From an uncultured Phycisphaerae bacterium (GTDB lineage: Bacteria > Planctomycetota > Phycisphaerae > Phycisphaerales > SM1A02): 42,930 nucleotides of DNA. A model generated the notes under the pieces. It saw nothing but the letters and a program-made list of their open reading frames with translations, did no database searches and was not told where the DNA came from. How positions within the stretch are numbered: the stretch's first letter is position 1; each line of letters starts with the position of its first letter. The position numbers were made by a program, and so were the translations under genes. The stretch is taken from positions 1 through 42,930 of the forward strand of contig CAJWSE010000001.1 in assembly GCA_913046275.1 (NCBI GenBank), given 5' to 3'. Below, piece after piece: positions 1 to 9,047 of the stretch.

Positions 1-511
1 CTTCAATATCTTCATTTTCAATGCCCCACAAAAATTGTACATCATTTAAAATTTTATTATTTTTATTATCATTAATTATGAAATTAATGTTTTCTTTTTT
101 ACTGTTTTGTATATAAAGATAAGGAATTTTTCCATTTGCATAAATGAATGGTGCCAATCCAATAGCATAATCAATATCAAGCAATTTTTCAACTACATGA
201 TGCCAACCAATGTCATTCACAATAGGGCTTATATAATCCATACGACTGACTGTGCATACATACTGGTTAAAGTTGTGATGTTCACCTAGCTTCTCAAAAC
301 CGCTGTGCAAATAGCCAATATGAGGGGTGGCACGAACCACTCGTTCGCCATCAAGTTCTAAAACCAATCGAAGAGTCGTATGAGTCGCGGGGTGCTGAGG
401 ACCAAAATTTAAAATCCATCGATCGGAACATTCTGCCCGCCCTTGTAGCTCGTCAAGTGTTTCGATATCTAAATCGTACGCTTCAGTTATTGGTGAAAGT
501 GTATAAGGCAT
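1..511 (-). CDS. nuoD: NADH-quinone oxidoreductase subunit D (49 kDa), 5' part only
   Basis: This is the N-terminal 170 residues of the complex I 49-kDa subunit, which lies in the peripheral arm and lines the quinone site. The family signature is clear: NFGPQHPATH near residue 36, then LVLELDGE, then PHIGYLHSGFEKLGE, then a Y-x-C-T-V-S-RMDYISP stretch. The ATG at 511 is fixed by an in-frame TAA directly upstream. The gene runs off the left edge, so the rest of the protein is unseen. After VEKLLDID the usual P-x-RA-x-x-IR segment does not appear. Instead about 50 residues rich in Asn, Lys and Ile run to the edge, which looks like an insertion. There is no Shine-Dalgarno sequence; a perfect TATAAT lies 11 bases upstream of the ATG. 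Confidence 0.9.
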   Translation of the reverse strand, partial: MPYTLSPITEAYDLDIETLDELQGRAECSDRWILNFGPQHPATHTTLRLVLELDGERVVRATPHIGYLHSGFEKLGEHHNFNQYVCTVSRMDYISPIVNDIGWHHVVEKLLDIDYAIGLAPFIYANGKIPYLYIQNSKKENINFIINDNKNNKILNDVQFLWGIENEDIE

Positions 512-522
512 TTAGACCGCTC

Positions 523-528
523 ATTATA
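523..528 (-). promoter_or_regulatory. -10 element just upstream of nuoD
   Basis: A perfect TATAAT on the minus strand ends 11 bases before the nuoD ATG. With 17 bases of spacing, the -35 position reads GGCACA (ACA matches the consensus). A transcript starting 6-8 bases after the hexamer would have a leader of only a few bases, which fits the absence of a Shine-Dalgarno sequence. Confidence 0.5.
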
Positions 529-637
529 GTCCAATGGCCCCTCATTGTGCCCAGCGCACTTCCTGGCACAACGGCTGACATAGCGTTTTTTGGCACGTTT
601 TGCGTTTTAGCTATACCTTTGATAAGCGTAGTCCTCT

Positions 638-2365
638 TTAGACGCGAAAGATGGCGCCCATTTTCTTGCCCATGAGCACACTTGCCCCAATGAGTGTGAC
701 CGCAAGTAGTGCCATTCCCCAAACTCCCATTGCGCTGGCAATATATGGGCCATCGCCAAGCCGTTCGAATAGTGTGTAAATCGCTTTTGTAATTGGATAA
801 TGTGATTCTCGTTGAGCCAAAATAAGTGAATCAGAAACTTCAAGCATCGCAAAGCTAAATGCCAAAAGTCCTCCTGCGATAAGGTTTGCCATGATGAGTG
901 GAATAATAATAGTACGAACTGCCCGTATTCTTCCAGCACCAAGATTCATCGCAGCCTCTTCAAGCTCTCCACTAGTCTGCTCAAGACCCGCAACCGTCGA
1001 GCGCACAACGTAAGGTAGTCGCCGAACACCATATGCTATAACTAGCAACAACATGGGGTTTGGGTTTGCGCCCAGCACATCAATAAATCCTTCTAGTGGA
1101 TCCCCTTCACCAAATGGCCACCGCAATGTCATCGCAACATAACCAAATGCCATTACGAGGCCTGGTACCGCAAGTGGTAACATTGACAAAGCATCAAGTA
1201 AACTTCGGCCGCGTATTTTTGTTCGCACAATAATATAGCCAATTAAAATACCAATAAACAAATCCATTACAACAGCAAGGCTTGAATATAACAAACTGTT
1301 ACTAATGGAACCAACTGCCAGTTTATGGCTAAGTGCACCTTCAAAATGTTCAAACGTTAAACTTGTCGGCAGAATAGATTTATACCAAGAACCTTCTACG
1401 GCAAGACTTGTAAATAAAACAGAAATATGTGGTAAAACAGCTAAACCAATGACAACAGTGAATGCCAACATGGCAAATGAACCCCTCCAGAAACTGAGCT
1501 TCTCTGGTGATGATTGTACGGAGGCTTTTGAATACATCGCATAAGCTTTACCTCCAAAAACCATTTTTCCAAGTAGGTAAAACATAATCGCAGCGAATAG
1601 CATGACTGCGGTCAATGCGTACGGTTGCTGAGATGTATTCATTTCCTTGATTCCATTGAAAATCTGTACTGGTGTAACCATTTGATAGTCAAACATCAAA
1701 GGTGTACCAAGTTCAGTAAAGGACCAAATAAATACGATAGTGGCACCTGCAAACAAGCCTGGCCGAATGAGTGGTAAAATAATTTCTCTGAATCGTCTCC
1801 AGGGCGAAGCGCCAAGATTTTCTGCAGCTTCTTCAAGGGCTGGGTCTAAGTTTGCTAATGCAGCTGTGGCATTCAAATATAGAATTGGATACAGGTGCAA
1901 TGCTTCAATAAACACAATTGCCCAGAAACCACCATTTCCAATAAAATCATATCCTTCAGAAAGCCAACCCACATCAACAAGAAGAGTGTTGATGGCTCCA
2001 TATTTGCCAAGAAGATGATGAAGTCCTATTGCTCCAACAAATGGCGGCAAAATAAGTGGGACAAGCACCAAAGCTGAAAATACACCCTTGAAAGGAAATG
2101 TGTATCGAGCAGCGAGCGTGGCAAGGGGCAGGGCGATAATAAGGCACACAAGCGTAGTACCCACCGCAATGCCAATGGCATTTAAGAATCCATCGCGGAG
2201 TGTCGGATCTTGGAAAACCATCATAATATGATGAATGGTAAATCCACCATTTTTACTTTCAAAGCCGCCTTGAACAGTCAGCCAGATTGGATAGAGCAAA
2301 AATGCTGCAAAAAAAGCAAACAGGCCAACCATAATAAGATTTGAAGGGAGATTCCTCCGACGCAT
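638..2365 (-). CDS. ABC transporter permease, two fused MetI-like domains (iron(III)/thiamine type)
   Basis: This 575-residue inner-membrane protein carries two complete binding-protein-dependent permease domains in one chain, as in FbpB/SfuB iron(III) and ThiP-type permeases. Each half has an EAA loop that contacts the ATPase: EEAAENLGAS near residue 178 and EEAAMNLGAG near residue 466, each followed by a basic stretch, ILPL or IIPL, and a glycine. Around a dozen hydrophobic helices are visible. The start is limited by a TAG directly before the ATG. No ATPase or binding-protein gene lies beside it, so its partners must be elsewhere, and the substrate (iron or another anion/cofactor) is inferred only from the two-domain architecture. 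Confidence 0.88.
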   Translation of the reverse strand: MRRRNLPSNLIMVGLFAFFAAFLLYPIWLTVQGGFESKNGGFTIHHIMMVFQDPTLRDGFLNAIGIAVGTTLVCLIIALPLATLAARYTFPFKGVFSALVLVPLILPPFVGAIGLHHLLGKYGAINTLLVDVGWLSEGYDFIGNGGFWAIVFIEALHLYPILYLNATAALANLDPALEEAAENLGASPWRRFREIILPLIRPGLFAGATIVFIWSFTELGTPLMFDYQMVTPVQIFNGIKEMNTSQQPYALTAVMLFAAIMFYLLGKMVFGGKAYAMYSKASVQSSPEKLSFWRGSFAMLAFTVVIGLAVLPHISVLFTSLAVEGSWYKSILPTSLTFEHFEGALSHKLAVGSISNSLLYSSLAVVMDLFIGILIGYIIVRTKIRGRSLLDALSMLPLAVPGLVMAFGYVAMTLRWPFGEGDPLEGFIDVLGANPNPMLLLVIAYGVRRLPYVVRSTVAGLEQTSGELEEAAMNLGAGRIRAVRTIIIPLIMANLIAGGLLAFSFAMLEVSDSLILAQRESHYPITKAIYTLFERLGDGPYIASAMGVWGMALLAVTLIGASVLMGKKMGAIFRV

Positions 2366-2371
2366 CTAAGC

Positions 2372-2377
2372 AGTGTA
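2372..2377 (-). promoter_or_regulatory. -10-like hexamer upstream of the ABC permease
   Basis: TACACT on the minus strand ends 6 bases before the permease ATG, and no Shine-Dalgarno sequence is present. No good -35 box is seen at 17 bases. The geometry matches the other -10/start pairs in this window, so this is a plausible leaderless promoter but is weak on its own. Confidence 0.35.
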
Positions 2378-2381
2378 ACGT

Positions 2382-3935
2382 TTATGACCAGTAGGAGAGC
2401 AATAGTAAAATATCAGATACATCAACAAATCCATCCCCCGACAAGTCGGCTGGACAGTCACCAGAACATGCGCCCCACCCAGCAATAATGATGAGCAAAT
2501 CATTAACCTCAACAATACCATCACCATTTAAATCACCTGGTATGCCATCTTGCGCTGAGAATAACCATCCAGCACTAAAAACTCGTGCACCACCAGTGTT
2601 GTCTGCACGTCGAACCTTCAAAACATAATCTCCAGCAGCAAGGCCTTGTATGTAAAGGTGCTCAACAGTATCAATCTCGCTTTCACTCACAACATTTCCA
2701 GAAATAAATGCGTCCAAGCCGGAAGAACCTACTAGGGAGGTTGGCTTACCCCCGTTGTAATTCATCAACTCTATGTTGATATCAACCAATGAGTAGCTCT
2801 CAAAACCACTATTTACAGCTTGATGCCAAGTCACAATAATCGAAACTTCTTCCGATGGAGCGACTGTTGTAAACCGTATGTATTTACTTTGGCTGCTTGA
2901 AAGTGTTGAAGTTTCCCATCCTGCATTCAGCGCTGAAACAAGTCCATTAGTTGTAGTATCCGATTGATGCTGTCCGCTAGTAAATACAAGATGAGATCGA
3001 TCAATGTTGGCTGTTCCTACACCAAATTTTTCGTCAATAGGTTGATTGGTTCGCCCGCGATTTACTCCACTAAGAATTGGGTTGTTGGACCAACCTGATT
3101 CATGTTTTGCGCCAGTTAACAAAACAGATTTCATAGTCTCAGAAAAGTTTGCAAAGAAATTTCCTGATATTTTTGGATGCGTATCCCGCGTTTCACCTAG
3201 CAAAGCAACGACTGCAGACACCACACCCGTCGCGTAACTTGACTCATTCTGATCCGCAACAATTAATGGTATTTGCATGCCAGACTGATCATATCCGGGA
3301 GGCACTTTCCCAGAGAGATGATTGCCGTTAGCAAGTCCAACACTAATTCCATTGAAACCAAATGACATCAGCGGAGAATGGGAGCTTTCATTTGCAACGC
3401 CATTTATCATCATTACATTATGTGAATCAATCGACCAGTCTGATCGCCGCAGGACCTGTCCATCATTAGCCACACTGCCATAAGAACCAATCCAACTGTT
3501 ATTAAAAAGTTCAACATTCCCTGGTGGTGACAATGGGTTACTTCCCGACCCAAAACGTAGATATTGACTTTGGGTCCAACCTTCTGCGTTGTACAAATGA
3601 ATAGTGTCAACATTCGGTGCTAAACCCACATTTGCATCTGTACCGTACATTCGTTTTCCAACAGCCGTTGCATGTCCAGATGGGCCAGATGAACCGCTAT
3701 GGAGTATAAATGACTTTCCAGCGAATACAGCGTTATTAACATCAGGCGCATAATTTTCACCAGACATTGCTTCAATTTGAGCCACTTCTATTCCAAAGCC
3801 CGTCGGCGTATTTTCTACACCGATACGCTCAATCAACGCATCAAGACCATGAATTTCTGATGTATCTCCAGATGTACTGTTGAGAATCAAAAAAGACATA
3901 AAAAAAGCAAATAGATGTATCAAATGTTTATGCAC
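2382..3935 (-). CDS. Secreted subtilisin-like (S8) protein with dockerin-like C-terminal tail
   Basis: The protein has 517 residues and an N-terminal signal peptide (hydrophobic LIHLFAFFMSFLIL). I chose the GTG start at 3935 because GGAG sits 5 bases upstream; a TTG at 3950 is the longer alternative. The body resembles a subtilase: GHATAVG with the histidine near residue 88, an oxyanion-like NNSWIG, and a serine block SSYATGVVSAVV near residue 233. The expected aspartate region reads EVAQIEA, so Glu55 may replace the catalytic Asp. The middle looks like a beta-rich P-domain-type region. The last 55 residues hold two calcium-loop repeats (GDLNGDG and ADLSGDG), a dockerin-like tail that is also found on the cytochrome at 4789-6675. 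It is probably exported. Substrate and activity are unknown. Confidence 0.75.
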   Translation of the reverse strand: MHKHLIHLFAFFMSFLILNSTSGDTSEIHGLDALIERIGVENTPTGFGIEVAQIEAMSGENYAPDVNNAVFAGKSFILHSGSSGPSGHATAVGKRMYGTDANVGLAPNVDTIHLYNAEGWTQSQYLRFGSGSNPLSPPGNVELFNNSWIGSYGSVANDGQVLRRSDWSIDSHNVMMINGVANESSHSPLMSFGFNGISVGLANGNHLSGKVPPGYDQSGMQIPLIVADQNESSYATGVVSAVVALLGETRDTHPKISGNFFANFSETMKSVLLTGAKHESGWSNNPILSGVNRGRTNQPIDEKFGVGTANIDRSHLVFTSGQHQSDTTTNGLVSALNAGWETSTLSSSQSKYIRFTTVAPSEEVSIIVTWHQAVNSGFESYSLVDINIELMNYNGGKPTSLVGSSGLDAFISGNVVSESEIDTVEHLYIQGLAAGDYVLKVRRADNTGGARVFSAGWLFSAQDGIPGDLNGDGIVEVNDLLIIIAGWGACSGDCPADLSGDGFVDVSDILLLLSYWS

Positions 3936-4021
3936 TATTTCTCCACCCAAAGGGTAGCATCTGCGCGTTTGAAATCAACGTCCTATATATAAATTGCGGT
4001 AGGCAAAATAGAATAACTAGA

Positions 4022-4642
4022 TTAATTTATCGAAAGTAACGCTTCGACAGAAGCCAAAATCAATTGTTCTTTGGCAACATCGCGGTTTACGGACATCCAG
4101 AAGGTTCCTGGTACTTGTTCCCAGGGTTCTTGAGCAGGAAGCACTGTTGTCCTTGATTCACTTCGTAGTGACCAAGTGTCACGACGAATTCCTTGCGTAT
4201 ATTTCCTGTCTACATAAACCCAAACGCGTAGTTCCATTGGACCTGTGTACGATGTTAAATCTTCCCCAGAAGGGGATAGATAATCCGGGCCCCGTAAGCT
4301 CTCTAACTTTTCGATTTGCGTTAATGACTGTTTAACGGGGGTAAACTCAAATCGGGCTGCACGCCTTTGGAGAGCAAGCGTGTTTTCAAGCCCTTGGCGC
4401 GATGTGGCAGCCTGTGGTTTCCATGGCTCGACTAAACTGCCCGCAATTACAGAATCTGTTGAAATAATACCGCCTCGACGGTCTAAAAGAACGGCTTTCA
4501 TACCTTCTTGCCCGGCAGCTTCGACTGCAGCATCAAAAGCAACTGCATAATTCGAAGAATCTATCATAAGCACATCAGGGCCCCCCTTATGAGTGCTACA
4601 GCTAGCTAAAAGAAGCAGAGGAATAATAATACGCAGTCGCAT
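4022..4642 (-). CDS. Hypothetical lipoprotein
   Basis: I do not recognise the family. The start at 4642 gives a clean lipoprotein signal peptide: MRLR, then a run of Ile/Leu, then the lipobox LLASC, with the cysteine near residue 15. A longer frame opens at 4747 but would place 35 basic residues ahead of the signal peptide. The mature part of about 190 residues has VLMIDSSNYAVAFDAAVEAA at its start and a beta-rich end with many charged residues. Its stop lies 86 bases upstream of the subtilase start on the same strand. It is divergent from the multiheme cytochrome, and the two share a 146-base control region. Confidence 0.7.
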   Translation of the reverse strand: MRLRIIIPLLLLASCSTHKGGPDVLMIDSSNYAVAFDAAVEAAGQEGMKAVLLDRRGGIISTDSVIAGSLVEPWKPQAATSRQGLENTLALQRRAARFEFTPVKQSLTQIEKLESLRGPDYLSPSGEDLTSYTGPMELRVWVYVDRKYTQGIRRDTWSLRSESRTTVLPAQEPWEQVPGTFWMSVNRDVAKEQLILASVEALLSIN

Positions 4643-4649
4643 GGACTGT

Positions 4650-4655
4650 AGGATA
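4650..4655 (-). promoter_or_regulatory. Possible -10 hexamer for the lipoprotein gene
   Basis: TATCCT on the minus strand ends 7 bases before the ATG at 4642, with no Shine-Dalgarno sequence in between. It is a partial consensus match and is included because the spacing repeats that seen at other starts in the window. Confidence 0.25.
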
Positions 4656-4788
4656 GCGATAACAATACTTAAAAGGGCGTTATATGGCTTTTTGTGTTTG
4701 TTTTTTGACCTTTTTGAAGTACCCTTAAATATGAAAAATCGTTGCATCTACACACATTTTGTGACGAAAATGTCCATAGAGAACTTTT

Positions 4789-6675
4789 ATGCATATCGGA
4801 AGAACATGTTTACTGGTGATGTTATCGCTCACCTCAATTGCAATTGCACGCCCAAGGGGTGGTCAAGAGCAAGTACAAACAACGGAACATGATTATTATC
4901 ATCCGGGTTCTCAGCCTGACCCAGTAGGTTACGATTTTATTGCGGTCAGTCGATTTAACTGCATCAACTGTCATCAGTTTGAAGATGATGCTAACCCTGA
5001 CGAGGTCGTTCCACCATATAACAACTGGGTTGCAAGCATGATGGCCCAATCATCAAGAGATCCAATATTTCATGCCGCAATGACGATTGCAAATCAAGAT
5101 GCCAAAGATTCTGGCACACTTTGCATTCGTTGCCATATGCCAGCAGGATTTATAAATGGGCGTGCAATGCCTGCAGATGGGTCAGCATTAATTGAAGACG
5201 ACTTCGATGGTGTTAGTTGTGATATTTGCCACCGAATGGTTGATCCAATATTCAGCATACAAAATCCTTCCGAAGATATTGATATTCTTGCGGACCTAGC
5301 TGATGCTGGGGATCTTCCTTGGCAACCTGGTAATGCTAGCTTTATTATTGATCCTGCAAGAAGCAGGCGCAGCCCCCTAGACGATGATTCCATTGTAAAT
5401 ATGCATAGTGTGCCAATGTTGGCATCGCCACACCATGAAGAATCAGCGATGTGTGGAGCATGCCACGACTTATCAAATCCAATCCTCTCGTTGCAAGAAG
5501 ATGGCACGTTTATGCCGAATGCAATGGATGCTGCACATCCAAGTGGTGATATTCACCAAATGATGCCGGAGCAGCGAACCTACAGCGAATGGTTGAATTC
5601 CTCCTTTGCACAAGATGAAGGCGTTGTGTTTGAAGATGGTCGCTTTACTGACAACAACGGTGGGGATGCTGTAAACAGTTGCCAAGATTGTCACATGCCT
5701 GCAAATCCGGGGGCGATTTGTGTATTCTGGGAAATGGACGATGTGGGTTTGCGCGATCATGTACCCGAACATAGTTTTATTGGGTCAAACAGTTGGGTAC
5801 TTAGAGCTGTTCGCAATTTATACGATGATTTTGAAACAGGATTAAATGATCAAAACATTGCATTAAACCATACACGTACTCAATTACTTATGCAAAAAGC
5901 ATCGGATATGAATTTAAGCATTGATGATAGTTTCATAAATGTTCGTATTACAAATATGACTGGTCACAGTTTGCCTACAGGTTACCCCGAAGGCCGGCGT
6001 ATTTGGTTAAATATAAAATTCCTAGATGGCAACGGGGACATCGTTGAGGAGCGTGGTGCTTATAATTGGGATACAGCAGAACTTAGTGAAGACACTAAAA
6101 TTTACCAAACAAAAGTTGGAATGACTCCAGAAATGGCAAAACTTACAAACTTGCCTGCAGGTGAATCGTTCCACCTTGTTTTGAATAATGAAGTCGTTTC
6201 AGACAACCGAATCCCGCCAATGGGCTTCACAAACGCAAACTTCGAAGCGATTCAGTCTGCGCCCGTTGGATACAGTTACGAAGATGGGCAGCACTGGGAC
6301 GATACGAAGTTCTCTATCCCTTCTTCCTCAGTACAAGCAATTGCAACCTTATATCACCAGACTACCAGTAAGGAATACATTGAGTTTTTGCGCGATGCAA
6401 ATGTCACTGACGATACTGGGCAGATTGCTTACGATCAATGGTTACTGGAAGGTAAGAGTGCACCAATTGTAATGGACAGCATGATGATTGACATTGAAAG
6501 TAATCCTATTCCAGGCGACGTTAATGGTGATGGGGTGGTGAATGTCAGCGACTTACTTATTATGATTAGCGAGTGGGGTGCGTGTGGAAATCCTGATGAT
6601 TGTCCCGCAGATGTTACTGGTGATGGATATGTTAATGTCTCTGATATTCTCACTGCCATTGGAAATTGGGGTTAA
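4789..6675 (+). CDS. Secreted multiheme c-type cytochrome (five CxxCH) with dockerin-like tail
   Basis: This 628-residue protein begins with a signal peptide (LLVMLSLTSIAIA) and has five covalent heme motifs: CINCH at residue 58, CIRCH at 112, CDICH at 144, CGACH at 222 and CQDCH at 298. Several extra histidines between them could serve as distal ligands. A beta-rich domain follows with HSLPTGYPEGRR near residue 400, a signature often seen in long multiheme cytochromes. The last 50 residues are a dockerin-like pair (GDVNGDG and ADVTGDG) nearly identical in pattern to the tail of the subtilase-like protein. It is probably a periplasmic or surface electron carrier or reductase. Substrate cannot be told. 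No partner redox gene lies next to it, and no strong Shine-Dalgarno sequence is visible. Confidence 0.85.
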   Translation: MHIGRTCLLVMLSLTSIAIARPRGGQEQVQTTEHDYYHPGSQPDPVGYDFIAVSRFNCINCHQFEDDANPDEVVPPYNNWVASMMAQSSRDPIFHAAMTIANQDAKDSGTLCIRCHMPAGFINGRAMPADGSALIEDDFDGVSCDICHRMVDPIFSIQNPSEDIDILADLADAGDLPWQPGNASFIIDPARSRRSPLDDDSIVNMHSVPMLASPHHEESAMCGACHDLSNPILSLQEDGTFMPNAMDAAHPSGDIHQMMPEQRTYSEWLNSSFAQDEGVVFEDGRFTDNNGGDAVNSCQDCHMPANPGAICVFWEMDDVGLRDHVPEHSFIGSNSWVLRAVRNLYDDFETGLNDQNIALNHTRTQLLMQKASDMNLSIDDSFINVRITNMTGHSLPTGYPEGRRIWLNIKFLDGNGDIVEERGAYNWDTAELSEDTKIYQTKVGMTPEMAKLTNLPAGESFHLVLNNEVVSDNRIPPMGFTNANFEAIQSAPVGYSYEDGQHWDDTKFSIPSSSVQAIATLYHQTTSKEYIEFLRDANVTDDTGQIAYDQWLLEGKSAPIVMDSMMIDIESNPIPGDVNGDGVVNVSDLLIMISEWGACGNPDDCPADVTGDGYVNVSDILTAIGNWG

Positions 6676-6737
6676 CAATGTTTAAGTCGAAAAATTAGAT
6701 CATTAGTTAAACAAAACATTGGGGCCTTGAATAGAGG

Positions 6738-6743
6738 TACAAT
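6738..6743 (+). promoter_or_regulatory. -10-like hexamer upstream of pyrB
   Basis: TACAAT ends 9 bases before the pyrB ATG. The nearest purine-rich run (AGAGG, just before the hexamer) is too far from the start codon to serve as a ribosome binding site. The transcript leader would be about 0-3 bases. Confidence 0.45.
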
Positions 6744-6752
6744 AGTTATTCG

Positions 6753-7652
6753 ATGGCATCTGGCGCGAGACACTTTTTAACATTAAATGATCTCTCATCT
6801 GAAGAGATGATTAAGATTATGCTTCGTGCGGGGCATTTTCTAAATATGGAAAATAGATATGAACCAAATTCACCTCTTGCGGGGAAAATTGTTGCAAACA
6901 TCTTCATGGAGAACTCCACAAGAACACGTTGTAGTTTCACCATAGCAACGCACCGCCTTGGCGGTAATGTGGTTGATCTGATGGGTTCAACAGCAAGTAC
7001 ATCAAAGGGTGAAACACTTATTGACACCGCGCTGAATTTAGAGGCGATGGGCGTATCTGGAATCGTTGTTCGGTGTTCTGAAGAAAGAGGGCCATGGGAC
7101 ATCGCGCAACATGTAGGGGTGCCTGTCATAAATGCAGGTTCTGGAGCAATGGCTCACCCTACCCAAGGCCTTCTTGATGCTTTAACTTTAACAAGATACT
7201 TTGGCACAAACGACCTCTCTCAAAAACATATAGCTATCGTTGGTGATATCAAACACAGCAGGGTTGCTCGATCAAATATCATTGGATTGCAAAAACTTGG
7301 AGCAAGAGTAACACTTGTTGGCCCAGAAGAATTGTTGCCTAATGATATCGATTGTAATACCTCTAGTGATTTCGACGCTACGCTATCCGAGATCTCTGCG
7401 TGCATGATGTTAAGAGTGCAATTTGAACGTAATGCAAAAATTAGCCAAGATTACCATGAGAAGTATGGACTCACAGAGGAGCGTTTCGCCAAATTTGATG
7501 GAGCAATTCTACATCCAGGACCTATGAATCGCGGATTGGAAATCGATGACAGTGTAGCGAACACTGAAAGTGCACCGCGCAATTTAATTCTTTCGCAAGT
7601 AAAAAATGGTGTAGCTACTCGCATGGCCATTCTTGAACAACTGATTGGATAA
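6753..7652 (+). CDS. pyrB: Aspartate carbamoyltransferase catalytic chain
   Basis: This enzyme condenses carbamoyl phosphate with aspartate in pyrimidine synthesis, in the cytoplasm. At 299 residues it is of normal length. Seen in order: the carbamoyl-phosphate loop NSTRTR near residue 51, the K-G-E-T loop after STAST near residue 83, GSGAMAHPTQGLLDALT near residue 130, and HPGPMNRG near residue 251. These place it with aspartate rather than ornithine transcarbamoylases. No regulatory pyrI or dihydroorotase (pyrC) gene follows, although such pairs are common. Tryptophanase starts 19 bases downstream on the same strand, so the two may share a transcript. Confidence 0.93.
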   Translation: MASGARHFLTLNDLSSEEMIKIMLRAGHFLNMENRYEPNSPLAGKIVANIFMENSTRTRCSFTIATHRLGGNVVDLMGSTASTSKGETLIDTALNLEAMGVSGIVVRCSEERGPWDIAQHVGVPVINAGSGAMAHPTQGLLDALTLTRYFGTNDLSQKHIAIVGDIKHSRVARSNIIGLQKLGARVTLVGPEELLPNDIDCNTSSDFDATLSEISACMMLRVQFERNAKISQDYHEKYGLTEERFAKFDGAILHPGPMNRGLEIDDSVANTESAPRNLILSQVKNGVATRMAILEQLIG

Positions 7653-7671
7653 GAAAAGAGCAACAGATAAC

Positions 7672-9045
7672 ATGGAATTCAAAACGATTATAGAACCCTT
7701 CCGCATCCGTCAAGTCCAAGCCGTTCGTTCAACAACGCGTGAAGAACGAATTGCCGCTCTTGAGAATGCTGGGAACAATGTTTTCCTATTAAAAGCGGAA
7801 GATGTTTTGATTGATTTACTTACGGATTCCGGAACAGGTGCTATGTCCAATGAGCAGTGGGCTGGAATGATGCGAAGCGATGAAAGCTACGCTGGCGCAG
7901 ATTCATACTACCGCTTTGAAAAAGCTGTGAAAGATATCACTGGTTTTAAACATATCATTCCTACGCATCAGGGACGGGCTGCAGAACGTATCTTGTTCGG
8001 TGCTGCTGTTCAAGAAGGCCAAGTTGTTCCAAACAACACCCACTTTGATACAACACGCGCCAATATAGAAGCGCGTCTTGCTACCGCCGTAGACATTCCA
8101 ACACCCGGAAGTCATAACACTCAAAGTATTGCACCATTTAAAGGGAATATGGATGTTAGTGAATTAAAAATAATTCTTGATCAATGGTCCGACAAAGTGC
8201 CAATGGTTTTGATGACTATTACGAATAATTCTAATGGTGGCCAGCCTGTGAGCATGGAAAATATTAAAGAAGCAAGTGGACTTTGCGCAGAACGCGGGGT
8301 ACCGTTCTTTATTGATGCATGCCGTTTTGCTGAGAACTCATGGTTTATAAAAATTCGTGAAGAGGGATATGAAAATAAAACCCCGCTAGAAATCGCTCAA
8401 GAAATATTCTCCTATGCAGATGGGGCGACGATGAGTGCGAAGAAAGACGGCATGGCAAATATGGGTGGATTTCTTGCACTAAACGACGACACACTTGCTG
8501 AAAAATGCCGCTCAATGTTAATTCTGACAGAGGGATTTCCCACTTATGGTGGACTTGCTGGATATGATTTAGAATCAGTTGCTACGGGTTTATATGAAGC
8601 GTTACGCGAAGATTATTTAGCGTACCGCGTTCGAACAGTGGCGTATGTTGGTGACCGAATGAATGAAATGGGCATTCCAATTCTTCAGCCACCAGGTGGA
8701 CACGCAATTTATCTTGATGCAAAAGCGTGGCTTTCACACATCCCACAAGAAGGCTATCCAGGATGGGCATTAGCAAATACGTTGTACCGTGAGGGTGGTA
8801 TTCGTGCAAGTGAAATTGGCAGCGTAATGTTTGGCCAACAACCTGATGGTACCGAAAAGTTTTCCGACAAAGAACTCGTTCGTCTTGCATTTCCAAGGCG
8901 CGTCTACACCCAAAGCCATATTGATTACGTTGTTGAAGTGCTGCAGTACATTAATACAATTAAAGAGTCTATTAAAGGAGTGCGAATTAAAAAGCAGCCA
9001 AGCGCTCTGCGACACTTCACAGCTGAATTTGAGAACTTAAATTAA
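7672..9045 (+). CDS. tnaA: Tryptophanase (PLP-dependent beta-eliminating lyase)
   Basis: This enzyme cleaves tryptophan to indole, pyruvate and ammonia. It has 457 residues, against about 471 in E. coli. The family pattern is clear: EPFRIR, FLL-x-x-EDV-x-IDLLTDSGTGAM, PTHQGR-x-AE, and the PLP lysine in MSAKKDGM (Lys258). Three positions separate it from tyrosine phenol-lyase: Asp126 in FDTTR (Thr in the phenol-lyase), GIRASEIGS without the phenol-binding arginine, and a histidine in LRHFTAEF near the end (Phe in the phenol-lyase). These favour tryptophan. I use the ATG at 7672, which follows AAGAAAAGAG; a TTG at 7645 would overlap pyrB. Its end lies 2 bases from the convergent nuoG stop. Confidence 0.9.
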   Translation: MEFKTIIEPFRIRQVQAVRSTTREERIAALENAGNNVFLLKAEDVLIDLLTDSGTGAMSNEQWAGMMRSDESYAGADSYYRFEKAVKDITGFKHIIPTHQGRAAERILFGAAVQEGQVVPNNTHFDTTRANIEARLATAVDIPTPGSHNTQSIAPFKGNMDVSELKIILDQWSDKVPMVLMTITNNSNGGQPVSMENIKEASGLCAERGVPFFIDACRFAENSWFIKIREEGYENKTPLEIAQEIFSYADGATMSAKKDGMANMGGFLALNDDTLAEKCRSMLILTEGFPTYGGLAGYDLESVATGLYEALREDYLAYRVRTVAYVGDRMNEMGIPILQPPGGHAIYLDAKAWLSHIPQEGYPGWALANTLYREGGIRASEIGSVMFGQQPDGTEKFSDKELVRLAFPRRVYTQSHIDYVVEVLQYINTIKESIKGVRIKKQPSALRHFTAEFENLN

Positions 9046-9047
9046 AG

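Noticed and set aside
6676..6721. Inverted repeat CAATGTTT/AAACATTG after the cytochrome gene
   Set aside because: The arms are 30 bases apart and no T-run follows, so it does not look like a terminator; an operator role is possible but unsupported.
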